Assembly (NCBI GenBank): GCA_035532415.1
Contig: DATKRB010000045.1
Coordinates: forward strand, 1-64,000
Origin: DATKRB01 sp035532415
GTDB lineage: Bacteria; Actinomycetota; Acidimicrobiia; Acidimicrobiales; RAAP-2
Direction of reading: 5' to 3'
DNA length: 64,000 bases
Position 1 is the stretch's first letter; each line of letters opens with the position of its first letter. This document shows positions 17,782 through 24,600 of the stretch, piece after piece. Both the position numbers and the translations under genes were made by a program. Below the pieces are notes generated by a model. That model was not told where the DNA came from. It saw only the letters and a program-made list of their open reading frames with translations, and made no database searches.

Positions 17782-18101
17782 CAGAAGCTCATCCCCATGA
17801 TCTGGTTGAAGGCGGCCAGCGCCTTGGTCACCAAGGCCTGGGTCACCTGCGTGTCGAGCGATGCCTGGCTGGCGGCGATCATCGCGTCACCGACGTTCCC
17901 CTGGCCGCCGGCGGCGGCGGCGGCGCTGTTGCTGGCGCTGTTCTGCACGCTCTGCAGCTGGTCGACGGCGTTGAGGATGGCGTTGGAGAAACCGCCTGAC
18001 GACGCACCCGCCGTCGCGGTGGACGCACCGGTCGTGGCCACCCCCGCGGCGGGAGGCGTGGGGGGGGACGGTGGCGTGGGGGGGATCGGGGGGATGGGCA
18101 C
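17781..18101 (-). CDS. fliE: Flagellar hook-basal body protein FliE
   Basis: Adapter between MS ring and rod, 106 aa. The N-terminal third is a Pro-rich tract (VPIPPIPPTPPSPPTPP), unusual for FliE. The rest matches the family: GDAMIAASQASLDTQVTQALVTKALAAFNQIMGMSF. GTG 18101 lies 5 nt after the flgC stop with GGGAG upstream, so it is preferred over in-frame upstream codons inside flgC. It is placed flgB-flgC-fliE as usual. Confidence 0.9.
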   Translation of the reverse strand: MPIPPIPPTPPSPPTPPAAGVATTGASTATAGASSGGFSNAILNAVDQLQSVQNSASNSAAAAAGGQGNVGDAMIAASQASLDTQVTQALVTKALAAFNQIMGMSF

Positions 18102-18106
18102 GGTGG

Positions 18107-18517
18107 TCAGCTCCCGAGGGTCAGTGCCGACTGGTAGGCGGCCTTGGCCTGGTTGACCACGGCCACGTTGGCCTGGTAGCCGGTCTGGGCCATCACCAGG
18201 TCGACCATCTGCTGGCCCAGGTCGACGGCGGGGTACCGGACCATGCCCTGGGCGTCGGCGAGCGGGTTGCCGGGGTCGTAGGCAAGCTGGCCGGCGGCAC
18301 CGCCCAGGAGCACCTGGGAGGCCACCACGCCCTGGCCGGCCCCGCCGGGCTGGGTAGACGCCACCGGCTGCGCCACCACGTACTGGGTCTCGTAGGCGCT
18401 CTGGCTGGTGGAGACGGCGTCGTTGGCGTTGGCGATGTTGCCGGCCACGGCGTCGATCCACGTCTGGGAGACGTCGATCCCGGAATTGGCGATGGGCATG
18501 GCTCCGAACAGGCTCAC
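18107..18517 (-). CDS. flgC: Flagellar rod protein FlgC
   Basis: Proximal rod subunit, 136 aa. It opens with ANSGIDVSQTWIDAVAGNIANAND (rod N-terminal motif) and ends with the helix YPAVDLGQQMVDLVMAQTGYQANVAVVNQAKAAYQSAL, the FlgC C-terminal motif (read in parts). ATG 18517 overlaps the flgB stop by 4 nt. Confidence 0.95.
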   Translation of the reverse strand: MSLFGAMPIANSGIDVSQTWIDAVAGNIANANDAVSTSQSAYETQYVVAQPVASTQPGGAGQGVVASQVLLGGAAGQLAYDPGNPLADAQGMVRYPAVDLGQQMVDLVMAQTGYQANVAVVNQAKAAYQSALTLGS

Positions 18518-18861
18518 TGAAAGCTCCCTCCTGCCGCGCCTTGCACCAGCCGGAACTGGGCGTTCAGGAGCTCGACCATGGTCTGGTACTGCATCGTCTC
18601 CTGCGTGGCCTGGGTCATCTCGGTGGGCAGGTCGACGTTGTTGCCGTTGCTGCCGGGCACGGCCGGGGAGCTGGTGACCGTGGCCGTCGCCGGCCCGCCG
18701 GTGGGCGAGCTGATGGCCTGTTGCAGGCTCTGCTCGAAGCTCACCTCTTGGGCGGTGTACCCCGGGGTCTGGTCGTTGGCGATGTTGTTGGCCGTCGTCT
18801 GCTGCTGGAGCGAAAGGCTGTCGACGGCAAACTGCAGAACCCCCACGATGCCATCGGACAC
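18514..18861 (-). CDS. flgB: Flagellar rod protein FlgB
   Basis: Proximal rod subunit and first gene of the long operon, 115 aa. It contains LQQQTTANNIANDQTPGYTAQEVSFEQSLQ and ends with QYQTMVELLNAQFRLVQGAAGG, both FlgB features. GTG 18861 (VSDGIVG) has GAGAGG about 8 nt upstream; an in-frame GTG three codons earlier is possible. A FliA/WhiG-type promoter lies about 115 nt upstream. Confidence 0.93.
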   Translation of the reverse strand: MSDGIVGVLQFAVDSLSLQQQTTANNIANDQTPGYTAQEVSFEQSLQQAISSPTGGPATATVTSSPAVPGSNGNNVDLPTEMTQATQETMQYQTMVELLNAQFRLVQGAAGGSFQ

Positions 18862-18975
18862 GGTTGCCACCTCTCGGGCGTCACTTTGGTGAGAGCAGAC
18901 CGTCTCGCTTCGGTCCGCCTCACTGCTCGTGCCCGTCCTGGGCTGCTCCGCTGGCATTCCCTGCCCGCACCGTAC

Positions 18976-19003
18976 GTATCGGAGCGGCGGACATGAACCT
19001 TTA
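18976..19003 (-). promoter_or_regulatory. FliA/WhiG-type promoter of the flgB operon
   Basis: On the minus strand TAAAGGTT (19003-18996) is followed, 12 nt later, by TCCGATAC (18983-18976). That is TAAA-N16-TCCGATAC, close to the flagellar sigma consensus TAAA-N15/16-GCCGATAA. The transcript would start near 18969, giving a leader of about 105 nt before flgB. It would control the nineteen-gene flgB-flhB unit. Confidence 0.7.
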
Positions 19004-19130
19004 ACGCCCAGCCGCCGGGGCAGACCGGTATGCCCCGGGTCGGCGCGCGCTACGATCGCCCTCGCCGCCGGGCCCCGTCCACCCCGCTGGGCTCGATCCC
19101 CGCTCGATCCCACACAGAGGACTGCCTGTC

Positions 19131-20015
19131 GTGCCACCCGCCCCCCCGGTTGCGTCGCTTGCCTGGGACACCGTCGATGCCGCCTACCTCGGCTACCTCA
19201 ACGCTCACGCCGAGATGCCCGAGCGCTGGCTGCTGGTGCAGACCCTGGCCACCGGGCCGTCGCGGCGCGCCCTGTTCGGTGCGCTCGGCGTGCAGGAGGG
19301 CGCCCAGGTCCTCGACGTGGGGACGGGCTTCGGACCCACCCCCCTCGAGCTGGCCGGCATGGTCCGCTCCGACGTGCTCGGCCTTGACGCCGACCCCGCC
19401 AACCTCGCCGTCGCCGAGTCGCTGGCCGCGACGATCCGGGCCACGGGGTGGTTCCAACCCGGCAGCAGCGTCACCTTCGCCCGTGGCGATGCCTACGATC
19501 TGCCGACCGAGTCCGACCGGTTCGACCTGGCCACCGCCCGCCTGCTCTTCCAACACCTCGCCGATCCGGCCCGGGTGGCCGACGAGCTCTTCCGGGTGGT
19601 CCGTCCGGGTGGCGGCGTGTGCCTGATCGACGCCGACGACGGGCTCTCGATCGCCTACCCCGAGCCCTCGGACGCCTTCCGCCGCCTGCAGCACGCATTT
19701 GCCGAGCTGCAGGCGGCCAAGGGCGGTGATCGCTTCGTCGGCCGCAAGCTGTCGACCCTGCTCGAGCAAGCGGGGTTCACCGTGGTGTCGGTGGTGGTGC
19801 TCCCCCAGGCCGTCCACGGACCGTCGACACCGGCCGACCCTGCTCGGGCCTTCTCCCTCCAGCGCCTGACCGGCGTGCGCGACGAGTTGGTGGAGGCAGG
19901 GATCCTCGGGCCCGAGGAGGTCGACACGTGCCTCGAGACGTTCGCCCGCGAGCACGTCGAGGGCCAGTGCTCGATCGAGGCCCACCTCGCCGTGGTGGCC
20001 CGCAAGCCCGATTGA
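19131..20015 (+). CDS. Class I SAM-dependent methyltransferase
   Basis: Predicted cytosolic methyltransferase of 294 aa from GTG 19131. SAM-binding motif I VLDVGTGFGPTPLELA is at about 60-75, motif II LGLDADP follows, and post-motif VVRPGGGVCLIDADDG is clear. The substrate cannot be read from the sequence. It is divergent from the flgB promoter and convergent with the fliS unit, so it lies inside the flagellar region without being part of either operon. Flagellin or glycan methylation is possible but not shown. No membrane segment or signal peptide. Confidence 0.85.
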   Translation: MPPAPPVASLAWDTVDAAYLGYLNAHAEMPERWLLVQTLATGPSRRALFGALGVQEGAQVLDVGTGFGPTPLELAGMVRSDVLGLDADPANLAVAESLAATIRATGWFQPGSSVTFARGDAYDLPTESDRFDLATARLLFQHLADPARVADELFRVVRPGGGVCLIDADDGLSIAYPEPSDAFRRLQHAFAELQAAKGGDRFVGRKLSTLLEQAGFTVVSVVVLPQAVHGPSTPADPARAFSLQRLTGVRDELVEAGILGPEEVDTCLETFAREHVEGQCSIEAHLAVVARKPD

Positions 20016-20021
20016 GGGCGA

Positions 20022-20336
20022 TCAGGCGCTGGCGTCGACGTAGGCCGCCGCCCGGCGGCCGGAACGTTCGGCCTGGCGGATGGCGACGACCAGCGAGGCT
20101 CGGGCCTCCGACACTGCGCCTTCGAGTGCACGGGTGGCGACGAGGAGAGCTTCGGCCCGGGGGCGGAGCCGCTCGGGCAGCGGCCCGAGGTCCTCGGTGC
20201 GACCGAGCCGGCGCACCGGTGGCTCGGTGGCTCGGTGACCGGCGGCAAACGCGGCCCCCTGCGCAACCAGGTGGGCAGCCATGTCGGCCAGCTCGCGCTC
20301 CCACCCGTCACGGGAGGGCTCGCGGGGCACGCTCAT
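20022..20336 (-). CDS. Small charged helical protein in the FliT position
   Basis: Predicted 104-aa helical, Arg/Ala-rich protein (WERELADMAAHLVAQGAAFAAGHRA; RPRAEALLVATRALEGAVSEARASL). Its ATG 20336 overlaps the fliS stop by 1 nt (TGATG), so it is the last gene of the fliD-fliS unit. In many bacteria this place is occupied by the FliD chaperone FliT, but no specific FliT motif is recognisable. Function therefore inferred from position only. Confidence 0.6.
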   Translation of the reverse strand: MSVPREPSRDGWERELADMAAHLVAQGAAFAAGHRATEPPVRRLGRTEDLGPLPERLRPRAEALLVATRALEGAVSEARASLVVAIRQAERSGRRAAAYVDASA

Positions 20337-20779
20337 CACCCGGCTCCCCTGCCGATCATCGGCTCGGGCGAGTGCTGCTCGGCCTCGATCTCTGCGGCCT
20401 GGTGCCACGCACCGGCCAGGTCCCCCACGAGCTCGCCCGCCCGGCGAGCCTGATCGCGGTCCTTGTGCAGGTTGGCCTCGACGAGCTGCTGGTGGAGGTA
20501 GAGGTAGAGCGAAGCCAGCTCCTCGGCCCCGCCCCAGAGGTCGGTCCGCAGCGTCCCCCGGAGGACCAGCAGGATCTCCTGCGCATTGCACAGGCTGTCG
20601 TTGACCGCTTTCAGGTCACCCCGCTCGAACCCGTCGTCGGCCACCCGGAAGTCGAGAAGCATCTGGTCGTACAGCATGATGAGGCGGGTCGCCGGTGAGG
20701 CGGTCACGACCGCCTCGTTCAGGTAGCGCTGCCTCAGCGCTTCGGCTTGGACGATCGATGCCGGCAACGTCGACTCCAT
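20336..20779 (-). CDS. fliS: Flagellin export chaperone FliS
   Basis: Cytosolic chaperone that caps the flagellin C-terminus before export, 147 aa. The FliS start is clear: YLNEAVVTASPATRLIMLYDQMLLDF, followed by a four-helix bundle with AVNDSLCNAQEILLVLRGTL and ASLYLYLHQQLVEANLHKD. It follows fliD by 64 nt. FliS also binds FliW in some Gram-positive species, relevant here because fliW and csrA are present. The C-terminus is Pro/Gly-ended and about 15 aa longer than average. Confidence 0.94.
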   Translation of the reverse strand: MESTLPASIVQAEALRQRYLNEAVVTASPATRLIMLYDQMLLDFRVADDGFERGDLKAVNDSLCNAQEILLVLRGTLRTDLWGGAEELASLYLYLHQQLVEANLHKDRDQARRAGELVGDLAGAWHQAAEIEAEQHSPEPMIGRGAG

Positions 20780-20843
20780 TCTTCCGCGTGGTGCGCGTGG
20801 TGCGCGTCGGGTGCCTGCCGGGGGTCCATCGTGTACGGCCGGG

Positions 20844-23390
20844 TCAGGACAGTTGGGACAGGGCGCTCGACAGCGCCGAGCTCTGGTTCTTCAGCGTCCC
20901 CAGGGTGACCTCGAGGTTGGAGAACTCCTGCTGGAGGGATTTCTGCTCCTGGCTGGCCAGCAGCTGCTCGAAGGAGATCTGGCTGTCGAGACTGGTCGAC
21001 TGGGTGGTGAGGCCCTTTGCCGTCGTCGTGATGGCCCCGGTGACCGGGTCGGTCATCGTGTTGGCCAGGCCGGCGATCGCCTGGGCGATGCCGGGCTGGT
21101 AGGTGAGGGTCCCGAGACTGGTGGAGGACGTGATCCCCGTGGCGGTCACCTCGAGCGACAGGCCCCCGAGGGTCGGATCCGATGCCGGGGCGCTGAGGAA
21201 CTGGCCGATGCCGGTGGCGGTCAGCCCGTTGATGGTGCCGGCCACGTCGGTGCCGGCGAACGACGCCGGGGTCCCTGCCGTCGGCCCGGCCAGCCCGGTG
21301 GTCCCCGGTCCGGTGCTGGTGGACGTGACGGTGAAGCCTGCCGCGCTCCCGTAGGCGGACGAGGTGAGCTGGAGCTGCTGGCCGCTGCCGACCACTTGGG
21401 CCGACAGTGAGATTCCCGCGCCGGCCAGCGCGGCGTTGATGCCGGCCGCCACCGAGGAGAGGCTCTCCCCGACCGTGGTGGCGTAGTTCACGCTCTGGCC
21501 ACCCGATCCGATGGTGAGGGTCTCCGCGGCGGACACCGAGCCGGGGCTCAGCACCGACCCGAGGTCGGTGGCCTGCGTGGCGGAGTGGCTGACCGTCACG
21601 TTGTACGACCCGGCCTGCGTCGTGTTGGACGCGTAGGAGAGGGAGACGTCGCCGGCGTACGACGGCGACGACGGCGCGAAGGTCCCCCCCCGGGTGAACA
21701 TGTCCGCCACCTGGGTGGGGTTGGCGCTGAACGCCGTCTCGAAGGTCGACTGGTTGAACACGATCTGCCCGTTGTCCAAGGCGACCCCGACGTTCTCCCC
21801 ATTGCCCAGGGTGGACGTTCCCGAGGTGGCGGCGAAGACGCCGAGGATCTGGTTGGTGAGGTTCTGCAGCACCGAGGAGCCCATCAACGGGCCGGCCTGC
21901 TTGGTCGCCTGGTTGTAGCCGGCGTACTTCTGGATGTCGGAGAGAACAGCGTTGGCCGCGTCCACCAGGCCCTGCACCGAGGTGGCGGTGGCGGTGGCGT
22001 CGGGCGCCACGGTGACCGTGACCGGGGTCGTGGTGGTGGAGCCCACCGACACCGACAGGCCGGGCAGGAGGCCGGCGAACGTGTCGTTCCCCGAGGTCAG
22101 CGTGTAGCCCCCCGACCCCCCCACCTGGATCCGTGCGTCGCTGCCGGCTGTTGCCGTCTGCATCGCCCCCAGGGACGACGAGGAGAACGCACCGGTGTCG
22201 ACGGACAGGTCGGCCGCAGTGCCGGTGGCCGACGAGGAGAGTTGGAGGATGTACGCGCCGCTGCTGGTCTGAACCGCCGAGGCGATGATGCCGGTGCCGG
22301 CCGCGTTGACGTTGCTCACCAGGTCGGCGAGCGACCCGTTGCCGGTCGACACGTTGGACGCGGTCAACGATCCGGTCGACAGCAGTGAGCTGTCCACCGT
22401 GGCCTGGGTGCTCGACCCGTCGAGGGTGGCGTTCACCGTGCCGCCCGTGCCCGAGGTCAGGGCGACCGTGGCACCGGGGGTGACCGTGCTCAGGGTGTTG
22501 GCCGTCCCGTCCACGGTGATCACCCCGGCGACGCCGGTCGAGGCGCTCGACATGGCGGCCAGCCCCAGGGTGGGGAGGGCGGTTCCCCCCGTCACCTGCA
22601 GGCTCTGGGTGCTCCCCTGGTCGACGGTGGCCAACATCAGGTCGCCGGTGGGACCGTAGCCGGCCTGCAGCACCCCGGCGGCCCCCGCCGCGCTGATCGC
22701 GCTCTGCACGGCGGACAGCAGTCCCGACCCCGAGTACCCACCACCGGGGCTCGCCCCGAGGGTGAGGGCGTAGGCGGTGCCGTTGACGGTGACGTTCACG
22801 GTGTCGTTGCTCGATCCGACGGTGATGCCCCCGGTCTGGCTCTGCAGGTCGGTGGTGCCGGTGGTCGCCGCGGCGGCCGAGGCCTGGCTGACGGCGACCG
22901 AGTGCGAGCCGAGGGCGAGCCCCGACCCGGCAGCCAAGGTGGCCAGGCCGTACCGGGCGCCGCCCTGGGCCAGCAGGAACCCCGGGCTCGAGTCGACCAC
23001 GTCCGCGGTGGACGACACCGATCCGGCGGAGACGAGCGAGTCGGCTTGCGCCAGCGAGAGCACGCCGAAGGACACCGACCCCGAGGGCGTCCCCGAGGCG
23101 GCGGTCGCGGTGACCGCGGCCGGGTCCGAGGAGGTGGCCAGGCGGGCCCCCCAGCCGCTCGGGGTGGCGAGGGCCTGGGCCGCAGTCTGAAAGGCCAGCA
23201 GGTCCTTGTTGATCGCCTGGTAGTCGCCGGCCTGGGTGTTGAGGGTGGACTGCTCGTTCTGGAGGTTCGTGATGGGCTGCTGGTAGCTCTGCATCATCGC
23301 CTGAATGAGGGCCTGGGTGTTGAGCCCCGAGATGAGCCCGTTGTCGATGATGGGTGGCGTGCTGCTCGCGCTCGATGGGAAAATTGTCAT
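20844..23390 (-). CDS. fliD: Flagellar filament cap protein FliD
   Basis: Filament cap that folds incoming flagellin, 848 aa, clearly longer than the usual 450-650. N-terminal domain: NGLISGLNTQALIQAMMQSYQQPITNLQNEQSTLNTQ. C-terminal domain: the FliD_C stretch DIQKYAGYNQATKQAGPLMGSSVLQNLTNQILG and a terminal coiled coil SLDSQISFEQLLASQEQKSLQQEFSNLEVTLGTLKNQ (each quoted in parts by key residues). The large middle is Gly/Ser/Thr/Ala-rich with repeated beta-strand-like patterns, probably extra outer domains of the cap. No separate FliA-type promoter is seen, so it is probably read from the fliC promoter. Confidence 0.93.
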   Translation of the reverse strand: MTIFPSSASSTPPIIDNGLISGLNTQALIQAMMQSYQQPITNLQNEQSTLNTQAGDYQAINKDLLAFQTAAQALATPSGWGARLATSSDPAAVTATAASGTPSGSVSFGVLSLAQADSLVSAGSVSSTADVVDSSPGFLLAQGGARYGLATLAAGSGLALGSHSVAVSQASAAAATTGTTDLQSQTGGITVGSSNDTVNVTVNGTAYALTLGASPGGGYSGSGLLSAVQSAISAAGAAGVLQAGYGPTGDLMLATVDQGSTQSLQVTGGTALPTLGLAAMSSASTGVAGVITVDGTANTLSTVTPGATVALTSGTGGTVNATLDGSSTQATVDSSLLSTGSLTASNVSTGNGSLADLVSNVNAAGTGIIASAVQTSSGAYILQLSSSATGTAADLSVDTGAFSSSSLGAMQTATAGSDARIQVGGSGGYTLTSGNDTFAGLLPGLSVSVGSTTTTPVTVTVAPDATATATSVQGLVDAANAVLSDIQKYAGYNQATKQAGPLMGSSVLQNLTNQILGVFAATSGTSTLGNGENVGVALDNGQIVFNQSTFETAFSANPTQVADMFTRGGTFAPSSPSYAGDVSLSYASNTTQAGSYNVTVSHSATQATDLGSVLSPGSVSAAETLTIGSGGQSVNYATTVGESLSSVAAGINAALAGAGISLSAQVVGSGQQLQLTSSAYGSAAGFTVTSTSTGPGTTGLAGPTAGTPASFAGTDVAGTINGLTATGIGQFLSAPASDPTLGGLSLEVTATGITSSTSLGTLTYQPGIAQAIAGLANTMTDPVTGAITTTAKGLTTQSTSLDSQISFEQLLASQEQKSLQQEFSNLEVTLGTLKNQSSALSSALSQLS

Positions 23391-23456
23391 GTGGTCGTGA
23401 TGCTCCTTGCCGTTCCTGACCGGTGACGCGTGGCCCGCCGCCGAGGAGGTCCGGTC

Positions 23457-23472
23457 GTGACGATCGCGTCAC
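23457..23472. repeat. perfect 16-nt inverted repeat between fliC and fliD
   Basis: GTGACG-ATCG-CGTCAC, a perfect six-pair stem with a four-base loop, in the 129-nt gap between fliC stop and fliD start. No T-run follows, so it is not a standard terminator. It could slow or process the fliC-fliD transcript, or be a protein-binding site. Confidence 0.5.
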
Positions 23473-23519
23473 CCGGACCCCCTCGACGGCGTTGCGTACG
23501 CTGCGTCCCGACTGCCTGC

Positions 23520-24356
23520 CTACTGGAGGAGCTTCAGGACGAGGGACGGCTGCTGTTGCGCCTGGGACAGCATCGACACCCCTGATTGCATCAGGATCTG
23601 GTCGGTGCTGAACTTGGTGGTCGCCTGGGCGAAGTTGACGTCGACCAGGCCCGAGTAGGCCGACTGCAGGTTCTGCTGGCCTACGGTCAGGTTGGCCACG
23701 ACCACGTTCAGCTGGTTCTGGGTGGCGCCGACGTTAGCCTCGACCGATGCCACCGTGTTGATGGCGGCCTGCACGGCCGAGATGGCCGCAGCCGCCGATG
23801 CCGCCGAACCCACCGACACCGATACCGTCGAGACACCCAGTGCACCAGTGGTGGCGGCACTGATGGTGACCACCAGCTGCTGGTTGGTGTTGTCGAAGGC
23901 GCCGACCTGCAGAACCTGCCCGGAGAAGTCGCCGTTCAGGAGCTGGCTGGTGCCGAACGACGTGGTGTTGGCGATCTGGTCGATCTGGTTCTGCAGTGCC
24001 ACGAACTCCTGCTGGTTGGCGCTCAGCGACTGGGCGCTGTTGGTCGCCCCGTTCGCCGAGTTGATGGCCAGGGAGTCCATCGTCTGCAGGATCGACGAGA
24101 TCTGGTTCAGCGCGCCACTTGCCGTCTGGATCATCGAGACGCCGTTCTGCGCGTTGGAGATCGCCTGCTGGTAGCCGTTCGACTGGGACAGGAGGTCCTG
24201 CGAGACGACGTACGCAGCGGGATTGTCGGCGGCGGTCTGGATCTGCAGACCCGACGACAACTGCGAGATCGCCGTCGACATGGCCTGGTCGGTGGCGTTC
24301 AGGTTGTTGAAGGCGTCGATCGCCGAGATGTTGGTGTTGACTACAAGGGAAGACAT
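23520..24356 (-). CDS. fliC: Flagellin
   Basis: Filament subunit of 278 aa. N-terminal D0/D1 is typical: VVNTNISAIDAFNNLNATDQAMSTAISQLSSGLQIQTAADNPAAYVVSQ (key residues NTN..A, SSGLxI..AxDxPA). The C-terminal D1/D0 has VGATQNQLNVVVANL..NLQSAYSGLVDVNFAQATTKFSTDQILMQSGVSMLSQAQQQP. The central domain (about 165-200) is short, so the surface domains D2/D3 are almost absent. ATG 24356 follows GGAGGAACGG. Promoter and CsrA-type leader are listed separately. Only one flagellin gene is visible. Confidence 0.97.
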   Translation of the reverse strand: MSSLVVNTNISAIDAFNNLNATDQAMSTAISQLSSGLQIQTAADNPAAYVVSQDLLSQSNGYQQAISNAQNGVSMIQTASGALNQISSILQTMDSLAINSANGATNSAQSLSANQQEFVALQNQIDQIANTTSFGTSQLLNGDFSGQVLQVGAFDNTNQQLVVTISAATTGALGVSTVSVSVGSAASAAAAISAVQAAINTVASVEANVGATQNQLNVVVANLTVGQQNLQSAYSGLVDVNFAQATTKFSTDQILMQSGVSMLSQAQQQPSLVLKLLQ

Positions 24357-24360
24357 CCGT

Positions 24361-24392
24361 TCCTCCGTGGGTTGAGGCCCCGTCCGTGGGGC
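24361..24392 (-). promoter_or_regulatory. CsrA-type binding region in the fliC leader
   Basis: In the minus-strand leader GCCCC-ACGGAC-GGGGC (24392-24377) forms a 5-bp stem that shows GGA in a six-base loop, the classical CsrA recognition shape. About 19 nt downstream a second GGA sits in ACGGAGGA (24368-24361), which is the ribosome site of fliC. Another hairpin (GAAG..CTTC, near 24440) also presents GGA. csrA and fliW are encoded at 37.7-38.5 kb. Binding itself is inference. Confidence 0.6.
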
Positions 24393-24477
24393 ACGCTGAC
24401 GTGGTACTGGCGGTCCTCCCTGCCGGCCCCAGAAGCAACTTGCTCCTTCGTGGCCGCCGGGAAGGGCACCGTTCTCC

Positions 24478-24505
24478 TTATCGTCCGGCGGAGGCGGATC
24501 CTGAA
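24478..24505 (-). promoter_or_regulatory. FliA/WhiG-type promoter of fliC
   Basis: Minus strand TTCA (24505-24502), 16 nt, then GACGATAA (24485-24478), 7 of 8 to GCCGATAA. The preceding bases GGGC are shared with the flgN promoter (GGGCTTCA). The start would be near 24471, giving a leader of about 115 nt. Confidence 0.6.
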
Positions 24506-24564
24506 GCCCGGGTTCGGATTGTCGTGTTTCCGTTGCTCTCCCGGGCGCGCTCTCCGTGCACCGG

Positions 24565-24593
24565 TTCAACTCCGTACGCCGTCCTGCCGATAC
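24565..24593 (+). promoter_or_regulatory. FliA/WhiG-type promoter of the glycosyltransferase gene
   Basis: TTCA (24565-24568), 17 nt, then GCCGATAC (24586-24593), and ATG 24601 after 7 more nt. The geometry predicts transcription starting at or next to the start codon, so a leaderless message. It is divergent from the fliC promoter. Confidence 0.55.
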
Positions 24594-24600
24594 CACTACC

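Noticed and set aside
20734..23472. 912-aa minus-strand frame over fliD
   Set aside because: Same strand, other frame of fliD; Arg/His/Gly-rich and no motif.
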